Source: DAIUFH01 sp036844705 (GTDB lineage: Bacteria > Bacillota > Clostridia > Tissierellales > Tissierellaceae). From it: DNA of 16,025 bases. Of the stretch, positions 6,734-12,066 are shown in pieces. The position numbers were made by a program, and so were the translations under genes. The DNA lies in contig DAIUFH010000049.1 of the NCBI GenBank assembly GCA_036844705.1, forward strand, positions 1 through 16,025, given 5' to 3'. The notes under the pieces are model-generated. The model was not told the DNA's origin. It was given only the letters and a program-made list of their open reading frames with translations, and did no database searches. Position 1 is the stretch's first letter, and each line of letters starts with the position of its first letter.

Positions 6734-7033
6734 ATGAAAATAGATATTACTATGTCAGCTAAGACCGAGTTACAAAAAGTATTAGAATCTAAAAACACAG
6801 AAAAGCCTTTGAGAATTTATATAGCCGCATATGGCTGAGGCGGCCCATCATTTGGGTTGGCTCTGGATGAGCCTAAAGATGACGACGAACAGCTTGTGGT
6901 GGATGAATTCAATTTTGTGATTGAAAATGGGCTAAGTGATAATTATGAAAAGTTTACTGTAGACTATAGTGACAACTGGTTAAGAAGAGGCTTTAATGTT
7001 ACGCCTGATAGGTCAGATGAAGGTTGCAGTTAA
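6734..7033 (+). CDS. HesB-like selenoprotein (in-frame TGA read as selenocysteine)
   Basis: The frame begins at an ATG 6 nt after AAGGAGGG (6721-6728) and runs to TAA at 7031-7033, giving 99 residues if the TGA at 6836-6838 (codon 35) is read as selenocysteine. The context IYIAAYG-U-GGPSFGLALD is the hallmark of the HesB-like selenoprotein family (TIGR01911), in which Sec replaces the first conserved Cys of the HesB/IscA fold. Sec35 and Cys98 (DEGCS at the C-terminus) are 63 residues apart, matching the IscA cysteine spacing. The protein keeps one C-terminal Cys rather than the IscA Cys-Gly-Cys. An Fe-S cluster or redox role is inferred from the fold; no member has a firmly assigned function that I know of. 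Both halves read as one intact protein. A standard gene caller would miss or truncate it. Confidence 0.93.
6859..6873 (+). promoter_or_regulatory. SECIS-like hairpin downstream of the Sec codon
   Basis: GGCTC (6859-6863) pairs with GAGCC (6869-6873) around the loop TGGAT (6864-6868). The loop begins 25 nt after the TGA and has G at its second position. Bacterial SECIS elements are expected to have an apical loop about 16-37 nt downstream with an early G. It lies within the coding frame, as bacterial SECIS elements do. Confidence 0.7.
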
Positions 7034-7065
7034 AAAAAAGATAGGCTTCAAAGCTTATCTTTTTT
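7034..7065 (+). terminator. Intrinsic terminator of the selenoprotein gene
   Basis: An A-rich left arm from 7034 pairs with the T-rich right arm to 7065: AAAAGATA with TATCTTTT, a G-U pair, then GCT with AGC around a TCAA loop. It begins directly after the TAA stop, so the selenoprotein gene is a separate unit from mgtE. Confidence 0.88.
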
Positions 7066-7091
7066 GATTTGGAGAAAAAATATGTTATAAT
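7064..7091 (+). promoter_or_regulatory. Promoter of the mgtE leader
   Basis: TTGATT (7064-7069) and TATAAT (7086-7091) are separated by 16 nt. The expected transcript start near 7098 gives a leader of about 150 nt before mgtE. The -35 box overlaps the last base pairs of the preceding terminator. Confidence 0.7.
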
Positions 7092-7130
7092 TAACTTATT
7101 GTAACAAACTATATAGAATGAAGGGAGATG

Positions 7131-7219
7131 GGGTTGTGGATTCTGGTCCTTTACCCGAGAAGTACACAAATTTAACAAAGCTGGAAGATCCACAATCTAA
7201 TGCTCTAGATTTGTCTTCC
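7131..7219 (+). promoter_or_regulatory. mgtE leader with two mutually exclusive stems
   Basis: Stem I pairs 7131-7141 with 7188-7198 (11 bp including three G-U pairs; core TTGTGGAT with ATCCACAA). Stem II pairs GGAAGA (7183-7188) with TCTTCC (7214-7219) and AATCTA (7194-7199) with TAGATT (7206-7211). Both use 7188-7198, so they cannot form together, as in attenuators and riboswitches. Stem II has no following T-run, so it is not an intrinsic terminator. I see no M-box (ykoK) consensus. Whether it senses Mg2+ is unknown. Confidence 0.5.
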
Positions 7220-7225
7220 AACTAA
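7136..7225 (+). CDS. Possible 29-codon leader peptide upstream of mgtE
   Basis: A GTG at 7136 lies 8 nt after AGGGAG (7122-7127) and opens a frame ending at TAA 7223-7225, 22 nt before mgtE. The product starts VDSGPLPEKYTNLTK and is rich in Pro, Asp, Glu and Asn. An in-frame ATG at 7118 would make 35 codons but lacks a good ribosome binding site. The ORF spans both alternative stems of the leader, so its translation would change which stem forms. The acidic/proline start (GPLPEK) recalls Mg2+-sensing leader peptides of other bacteria, but there is no detectable homology. It may be chance. Confidence 0.35.
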   Translation: MDSGPLPEKYTNLTKLEDPQSNALDLSSN

Positions 7226-7247
7226 TTTCATATTAAGGAGGAATAGT

Positions 7248-8585
7248 ATGGATGAACAAAACATTCTAAAACTCATTGAAGAAAAAAAGTATGTTCAGCT
7301 AAAAAAAATATTATCAGAAATGAATGAGGTAGATATAGCTGAAATATTGGATCCATTGGACATAAATACTACTTTGCTTATTTTCAGAATGCTGCCAAAG
7401 GATCTTGCCGTAGATGTATTTGCCCATTTTTCATCAGAACAGCAAAGAGACATTATCAATGCTATCACTGATAAAGAACTAAAGCATATTATGGATGAAT
7501 TGTTTTTTGATGATATGATTGACTTGATCGAGGAGATGCCTGCTAATGTAGTAAGTAAAATCCTTGCCAATTCAACACATGAAGAAAGAAAATTGATTAA
7601 TCAATTCCTTAAGTACCCACCTGATTCTGCCGGGAGTATAATGACTATAGAATATGCAGAATTAAGGAAAACAATGACTGTAAAACAGGCATTGGCACAT
7701 CTTAAGGATACTGGGTTAAATAAAGAAACTATCTATACATGTTATGTAACAGATAAAAATAGAACACTTGAGGGGATTATATCCCTTAGAAAACTAGTTG
7801 TATCAGATGATGATATGTTGATTGAAGATTTGATGGAGGATGATGTAATATATGTCAATACACATGATGACCAGGAAACTGTAGCAGCTCTATTTAAAAA
7901 ATATGGATTCTTGGCATTACCAGTTGTAGATGCAGAAAAAAGGCTTACAGGAATCATAACTGTTGACGATATTATGGACGTAATGGAACAAGAGGCTACA
8001 GAGGACTTCCAGAGAATGGCTGCTATGGCTCCATCCGATGAAAATTACCTAGATACAAATGTATTTACCCTTGCAAAGCATAGGATTACATGGCTTCTGA
8101 TATTGATGATTTCCGGTACATTTACAGGCAGAATCATTGCCGGATTCAATAATGTACTTGAATCAGTAGTTGTTTTGGCTACTTTTATACCTATGCTAAT
8201 GGATACAGGAGGTAATGCTGGTAGTCAGTCTTCAACGTTGATTATTCGTGGATTAGCTACCGGAGAAATAACTCTAAAGGATGTATGGAAAGTACTTTGG
8301 AAAGAATTGAGAATAAGCATAATAGTAGGTATAGTATTAGCAGCGGCTAATTATGCGAGGTTGAGATTACTGGAAAAGGTAGATCCATTAGTATCCTTAA
8401 CTGTTTCACTAACACTTGTATTCACAGTTATTGTTTCCAAGATCATAGGTGGAATACTGCCATTATTAGCTAAACGTTTGAAAATCGATCCTGCTATAAT
8501 GGCTGGGCCATTGATTACTACTATAGTCGATGCTCTATCTTTGATAGTATATTTTGAGGTAGCATCAACTTTACTTCACATATAG
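7248..8585 (+). CDS. mgtE: MgtE-family magnesium transporter
   Basis: The 445-residue protein is a Mg2+-selective channel or transporter of the plasma membrane, gated by intracellular Mg2+ through its cytoplasmic domains. Residues 1 to about 125 form the acidic helical N domain with MgtE-type repeats. About 130-250 is a CBS pair, with second-CBS text GFLALPVVDAEKRLTGIITV and VDDIMDVMEQEATEDF leading into the plug helix. About 275-445 holds five hydrophobic segments. The family signature GGNAGSQSSTLIIRGLATGE is intact, and D428 in ITTIVDALSL matches the pore Asp conserved in the family. AAGGAGG is 6 nt before the ATG. It has its own promoter and a structured leader, so expression is likely controlled after initiation. 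Confidence 0.97.
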   Translation: MDEQNILKLIEEKKYVQLKKILSEMNEVDIAEILDPLDINTTLLIFRMLPKDLAVDVFAHFSSEQQRDIINAITDKELKHIMDELFFDDMIDLIEEMPANVVSKILANSTHEERKLINQFLKYPPDSAGSIMTIEYAELRKTMTVKQALAHLKDTGLNKETIYTCYVTDKNRTLEGIISLRKLVVSDDDMLIEDLMEDDVIYVNTHDDQETVAALFKKYGFLALPVVDAEKRLTGIITVDDIMDVMEQEATEDFQRMAAMAPSDENYLDTNVFTLAKHRITWLLILMISGTFTGRIIAGFNNVLESVVVLATFIPMLMDTGGNAGSQSSTLIIRGLATGEITLKDVWKVLWKELRISIIVGIVLAAANYARLRLLEKVDPLVSLTVSLTLVFTVIVSKIIGGILPLLAKRLKIDPAIMAGPLITTIVDALSLIVYFEVASTLLHI

Positions 8586-8586
8586 A

Positions 8587-8608
8587 TTTGTCAATGGAAT
8601 ATGACAAA
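8587..8608. promoter_or_regulatory. Small inverted repeat between mgtE and veg
   Basis: TTTGTCA (8587-8593) and TGACAAA (8602-8608) form a 7-bp dyad with an 8-nt spacer, directly after the mgtE stop. No T-run follows on the plus strand, so it is a poor terminator for mgtE. A very A/T-rich stretch (8608-8650) follows and could act as an UP element for the promoter at 8652. Confidence 0.4.
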
Positions 8609-8651
8609 AAAATTATTAAATATTTTTAAAAAATTAATTATTACTAATCAA

Positions 8652-8680
8652 TTGACAAAGGAATGCAGTAATAGTATAAT
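8652..8680 (+). promoter_or_regulatory. veg promoter P1 (perfect SigA consensus)
   Basis: TTGACA (8652-8657), a 17-nt spacer and TATAAT (8675-8680) make a perfect consensus, preceded by A/T-rich DNA. The veg gene of Bacillus is famous for a very strong vegetative promoter, which fits. Confidence 0.93.
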
Positions 8681-8691
8681 ATTTCATTTAC

Positions 8692-8720
8692 TTGACAAAA
8701 CTACTAGAGTATGCTATAAT
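8692..8720 (+). promoter_or_regulatory. veg promoter P2 (perfect consensus with extended -10)
   Basis: TTGACA (8692-8697), a 17-nt spacer and TATAAT (8715-8720), with TG at 8712-8713, give an extended -10. Both boxes lie exactly 40 bp downstream of those in P1. The start point is expected near 8727, next to the ATG of a tiny ORF (8728). Confidence 0.93.
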
Positions 8721-8727
8721 TTTAACC

Positions 8728-8775
8728 ATGATGAGTGTCCCTATACACTCCATCGCCCCTATGGGAGATTCCTAA
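8728..8775 (+). other. Possible leaderless 15-codon upstream ORF and structured veg leader
   Basis: ATG-ATG at 8728 opens a 15-codon frame (MMSVPIHSIAPMGDS) whose TAA (8773-8775) abuts the veg ribosome binding site. With P2 starting near 8727 it would be almost leaderless. The same stretch contains a hairpin: GAGTGT (8733-8738) with ACACTC (8745-8750) around CCCTAT. It may simply be a structured 5' leader; coding is unproven. Confidence 0.3.
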
Positions 8776-8793
8776 GGAAGGTGGTCATTATAC

Positions 8794-9060
8794 TTGGAGA
8801 TGAACAGTGTAGCAAAAATTCGGAAAGATTTAGAGGGATGTATAGGAAAAAAAGTAATTCTTAAAGCAAACAAAGGTAGAAAGAAGACATCAGTGAAAGA
8901 AGGGATACTTGAATCTGCATATCCCAGTTTGTTTGTAGTAAGAGTATGCAATCAATATGACAGCATCAGGAGAGTGTCTTATACTTACTCTGACGTATTG
9001 ACTTCAGCAGTAGAAGTAACTATATGTAACGAAACTGAAAAGGAAGAAAAAATTTCTTAA
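8794..9060 (+). CDS. veg: Veg protein
   Basis: This 88-residue protein matches Veg, a small conserved Firmicutes protein reported to affect biofilm formation and possibly DNA or transcription regulation in Bacillus subtilis. The diagnostic core GKKVILKANKGRKKTSVKEG, followed by GILESAYPSLFVV and RRVSYTYSDVLT, is clear. The best start is TTG at 8794, nine nt after AGGTGG (8779-8784). The in-frame ATG at 8800 is 15 nt away from that site and is the alternative, two codons shorter. It sits between two strong promoters and a terminator, so it is a highly expressed single-gene unit. The C-terminus has a short acidic tail. Confidence 0.95.
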   Translation: MEMNSVAKIRKDLEGCIGKKVILKANKGRKKTSVKEGILESAYPSLFVVRVCNQYDSIRRVSYTYSDVLTSAVEVTICNETEKEEKIS

Positions 9061-9094
9061 AAAGATAACTGTGCCAAGAGGTACAGTTATTTTT
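9061..9094 (+). terminator. Intrinsic terminator of veg
   Basis: ATAACTGT (9065-9072) pairs with ACAGTTAT (9083-9090), continued by a G-U pair and CC with GG around the loop AAGA. The flanking A-tract pairs partly with the T-tract 9090-9094. Confidence 0.9.
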
Positions 9095-9174
9095 ATTACC
9101 CCTTATTCATAAATTTGGACATTAATTCATATATATTTTCATAGGATATAATAGGAATAATTAGGGGGGATAAT

Positions 9175-10716
9175 ATGGCCATTGAACTTATTAAAGAGGC
9201 CTTTAAGGTAGAAGAGCTAAAAGGTAGCAATGAGATTCAAGCTTTAGTTGAGACGGAAGTTTATATAAGCCCAACAAAACCTAATATAGAGAAAATCTTG
9301 TGGGTGCAAGGTAAAGTTGACATCCTTAACACCAAGTTAATTAAGGATAAGCTTATTGTCAATGGAGTTACAAGATTTAACATTCTTTATAAGAGCACGG
9401 AGGAAGAAAACAATATCCATACCATGGAGACCCTAAAGGAATTTAGAGAGGAAATGGATATACCGGGTATTGATGAAGACATGATTAGTAGGGTTAAATC
9501 CAAAATCGAATACATTCAGTGGGATCAAGAAGAGTCAAGGATAGGCCTACAGGCATTTGTCAACCTATCAGGTGAAGTAAGTGAGTTCAGTACAAAAGAG
9601 ACCATAAAGGAAATTAAAGCTAAGGACTCTTTGCAAATGCTCAAAGAAAGTGTTAACTATAAGGAAGTTAAGGGCAGGGAGATTTCCTATGCAGTAGTCA
9701 AGGAGATACTAAAAATTGGTGAAGATGATCCTGAAATTGACGAGATCCTTAAGTTCAATGCCAAGACAAATGAAGTAGAATCAATGGTAGCGGAGGATAG
9801 GATTATTACATCTGGAGAAGCTATTGTTAACATAGTATATTATGGCGGAAACAAGGTAAATTCAATTAATCATACTATACCATTCAATCATTTTGTAGAA
9901 ATGCCTGGGGTGACCAATCTACTTACGGGTAAAATTGAATATGAAGTGGCTGAAGGAAACTATGAGGTAGTAGGCAATGAGCTGGGAGAAAGAAAGCTTA
10001 TAGATTTAGAATTAAAGATTAGGGTAATTGGAAAGGCTTACGAGGAGAAATCCAGAGAAGTAATTGTAGATGCCTACTCCACAAAGGAAAACCTGCTAAT
10101 AGAAAGAGAAGAAATAAATATAAATGAAGACATTAAAGAAATAAAGCATACAGAGGATATTAGGGTTGAACTTGACAATATAGATGCACTTGAAATCCTT
10201 GATATAGATGGATATGTAAGTACTTTTGACAGGAAAATAGTTGAAGATGCTATATATGTTGATGGAATCTTGTCTTTAGATGTTCAATACATAGACAGGA
10301 TGTCTGAAGAAATCAGCACCTATAAAACAGATTTTCCATTTAGTTCAAGTATTTATGAAGAAGCTGCGGAAAATGCGCAGCTTAGCGTAGAATCTTCAAT
10401 ACTTGATCTTAAGTCAAATATAAAAAGAGATGGTCTGGAAATAGACAGTAAGGTTTTATTGGATATAGGTTTGAGTAGAAACAGAAAAATCTATGGCATA
10501 AGAGAAATCAAGGAAATTGCTGAGCCAATAGATGATAAAAACAAACCAAGCATTACTATCTACTTTGTTCAAAAAGGAGATACTCTTTGGGATATAGCCA
10601 AAAGATATAAAACAACAACTGATGAAATTCTTCTGTCAAACAACAGCACCTCAGGAGAGATTCACCCTGGAGACAAGATTATAATTGAGAAGAAAATAGA
10701 AGAGCTGGCTATATAG
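9175..10716 (+). CDS. sipL: SPOCS-domain (DUF3794) and LysM protein, SipL-like spore morphogenesis factor
   Basis: The 513-residue protein combines repeated DUF3794/SPOCS domains with a C-terminal LysM motif. This is the architecture of Clostridioides difficile SipL, which binds SpoIVA and is needed for coat localisation around the forespore. The first SPOCS-like unit lies at about residues 30-150 (ILWVQGKVDILNTKLIKDKL). Further units follow at about 190-300 and 330-450. LysM begins near residue 461 (YFVQKGDTLWDIAKRY) and includes the HPGDKIII end. There is no signal peptide, consistent with action in the mother cell. AGGGGGG precedes the ATG by 5 nt. No sigA promoter is convincing upstream. 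CATAGGAT (9140-9147) weakly resembles a SigE -10 box, which would fit mother-cell expression. The position between veg and ispE is typical for clostridia. Confidence 0.88.
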   Translation: MAIELIKEAFKVEELKGSNEIQALVETEVYISPTKPNIEKILWVQGKVDILNTKLIKDKLIVNGVTRFNILYKSTEEENNIHTMETLKEFREEMDIPGIDEDMISRVKSKIEYIQWDQEESRIGLQAFVNLSGEVSEFSTKETIKEIKAKDSLQMLKESVNYKEVKGREISYAVVKEILKIGEDDPEIDEILKFNAKTNEVESMVAEDRIITSGEAIVNIVYYGGNKVNSINHTIPFNHFVEMPGVTNLLTGKIEYEVAEGNYEVVGNELGERKLIDLELKIRVIGKAYEEKSREVIVDAYSTKENLLIEREEININEDIKEIKHTEDIRVELDNIDALEILDIDGYVSTFDRKIVEDAIYVDGILSLDVQYIDRMSEEISTYKTDFPFSSSIYEEAAENAQLSVESSILDLKSNIKRDGLEIDSKVLLDIGLSRNRKIYGIREIKEIAEPIDDKNKPSITIYFVQKGDTLWDIAKRYKTTTDEILLSNNSTSGEIHPGDKIIIEKKIEELAI

Positions 10717-10724
10717 AAGCAGTG

Positions 10725-11112
10725 AAGAGCTAAGAACTAAGAGCTAAGAACTAAGAGCTAAGAACTAAGAACTAAGAGCTAAGAACTAAGAGTTAAGAGC
10801 TTTAAACCCGAGATCCTTCGCTTTGCTCAGGATGACATCAACGTCATTCTGAGTGCAGTTGAAGGATTTCCGTCTTTTGACCCAAAAGAATGACCCTAAC
10901 CTGTCATTCTGAGCCGAACAGTATAATGTCTGCCAGCAAAGGATCTCGGGTTTCAATATATAAACCCGAGATCCTTTGTAAGTAAGGCACCGCAGCCCAA
11001 CTCAGGATGACAAATACTGTACTGTCATTCTGAGACGGGCAGTATAATGTTTGCTCACGAAGAATCTCGGGTTTCAATTGTGAACTGTGAATTGTGCATT
11101 GTGAATTGTAAT
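10725..11112. repeat. Composite repeat element: heptad array, two inverted-repeat cores, second heptad array
   Basis: This explains the only long gene-free stretch (10717-11166). From left to right: 11 perfectly phased heptads (AAGAGCT/AAGAACT/AAGAGTT, 10725-10801); core A (10804-10953) bounded by a perfect 15-bp inverted repeat AAACCCGAGATCCTT; an 8-bp gap; core B (10962-11074) with 11-bp matching ends; then heptads of the AATTGTG/AACTGTG type (about 11076-11110). Each core has inner arms of the CTCAGGATGAC and GTCATTCTGAG type. The right arm of A and left arm of B also form a 16-bp perfect hairpin (10938-10953 with 10962-10977). No protein-coding frame is seen. It resembles a MITE or REP-like element. 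Confidence 0.85.
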
Positions 11113-11135
11113 TAATGTTTTTATTGTGGTATAAT
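11106..11135 (+). promoter_or_regulatory. ispE promoter using repeat-derived -35
   Basis: TTGTAA (11106-11111), an 18-nt spacer and TATAAT (11130-11135), with TG at 11127-11128, give an extended -10 promoter 32 nt upstream of ispE. The -35 hexamer lies in the last heptad of the repeat array. Confidence 0.7.
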
Positions 11136-11166
11136 AAATGGGTTATATTAACTAAAGGAGAAACCT

Positions 11167-12012
11167 ATGAGAGAACTAACTATCGAATCATACGGTAAGA
11201 TTAATTTAGCCCTTGATGTATTATATAAAAGACCTGACAATTATCATGAAATAAAGAGTGTAATGCAGCAAATAAGTTTAAAGGATAAATTGATATTTAC
11301 TGAAATAAATGATGGAATCGTCATTGAATCAGATAATAAAGAATTGCCGCTAGACTCCTCAAACCTTATATACAAGGCTTGGGAAAAGATGAAATCTATA
11401 TCTGGGATAAATAGAGGAATCAAAGTAAAAATAGAAAAAAACATTCCTATAGCAGCAGGACTTGCAGGGGGAAGCTCAAATGGAGCTGCAACTCTAAAGG
11501 CTTTAAATCGTTTATGGGATTTAAATTATACAAAAGAGGAATTGATGAAGATAGGATTGTCTTTAGGAGCTGATGTCCCATTTTGTATATTAGGAGGGAC
11601 AGCAAAAGCAGAAGGAATAGGAGAAATATTGACCCCAATAGAATCTTTTAAGGACAAATATATTCTTCTTGGCAATCCTGGTATTGGCATATCTTCAGCC
11701 TACGCATACGGCAAAATAAAATTAAACTCTTACCGATATGACATTGACGGACTTATAAAATGTATGGAAAATGATGATTTGTCCTGTGTAGCAAAAAAAA
11801 TGAAAAACAAAATGGAAGATGCTATTATAAAAGAACATCCTATAATACAAGAAATCAAAAAGATTATGATTGAAAACGGAGCGCTCAATGCGATAATGAG
11901 TGGAAGCGGACCAACGGTATTTGGGTTATTTCATGACTTAGGTAAAATGAATAAAGCATTTGATGCTCTTTTAAAAAGGATTGACAAGGTTTATAAATGC
12001 ACAACTATTTAG
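11167..12012 (+). CDS. ispE: 4-(cytidine 5'-diphospho)-2-C-methyl-D-erythritol kinase
   Basis: IspE phosphorylates CDP-methylerythritol in the MEP pathway of isoprenoid precursor synthesis. The 281-residue GHMP kinase shows YGKINLALDV at the N-terminus with the catalytic-site Lys11, the ATP-binding glycine loop PIAAGLAGGSSNGAATLKAL (94-113), D136 in SLGADVPFCI, and the C-terminal GHMP motif MSGSGPTVFG (about 244-253). AAAGGAG lies 7 nt before the ATG. The link to veg is conserved in Firmicutes. In Bacillus purR follows ispE, whereas here a germination operon does. Transcription comes from its own promoter, and a hairpin after the stop probably terminates or attenuates read-through into gerA. 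Confidence 0.97.
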   Translation: MRELTIESYGKINLALDVLYKRPDNYHEIKSVMQQISLKDKLIFTEINDGIVIESDNKELPLDSSNLIYKAWEKMKSISGINRGIKVKIEKNIPIAAGLAGGSSNGAATLKALNRLWDLNYTKEELMKIGLSLGADVPFCILGGTAKAEGIGEILTPIESFKDKYILLGNPGIGISSAYAYGKIKLNSYRYDIDGLIKCMENDDLSCVAKKMKNKMEDAIIKEHPIIQEIKKIMIENGALNAIMSGSGPTVFGLFHDLGKMNKAFDALLKRIDKVYKCTTI

Positions 12013-12020
12013 AATAAGAT

Positions 12021-12066
12021 TCCCACCTTTTGGTAACCATATAAGTTACGGAGGTGGGATATTTTT
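12021..12066 (+). terminator. Terminator/attenuator hairpin overlapping the gerAA ribosome binding site
   Basis: TCCCACCT (12021-12028) pairs with AGGTGGGA (12052-12059), and GTAAC (12033-12037) with GTTAC (12045-12049). A T-run (12062-12066) follows directly and ends at the gerAA ATG. The right arm contains the gerAA Shine-Dalgarno GGAGGTGG (12050-12057). The hairpin can therefore end ispE transcripts and, if read through, hide the gerAA start signal. Confidence 0.8.

Noticed and set aside
6836..6838. TGA as a nonsense mutation making a pseudogene
   Set aside because: The codon falls exactly on the known Sec position of the HesB-like selenoprotein family, the frame downstream is intact and a SECIS-like hairpin follows.
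7098..7247. M-box (ykoK) riboswitch before mgtE
   Set aside because: The leader is only about 150 nt and I cannot find the conserved M-box sequence blocks. Other folding alternatives are reported instead.
8587..8608. Intrinsic terminator of mgtE
   Set aside because: The dyad has only 7 bp, is A/T-rich and is not followed by a T-run on the coding strand.
8601..8864. Forward 87-codon ORF (MTKKLLNIF...) between mgtE and veg
   Set aside because: It runs through two perfect promoters and into veg in another frame, has no ribosome binding site and shows no family features.
10725..10801. CRISPR array
   Set aside because: The units are 7 bp with no unique spacers and no repeat of 23-40 bp. It is a simple tandem heptad array.
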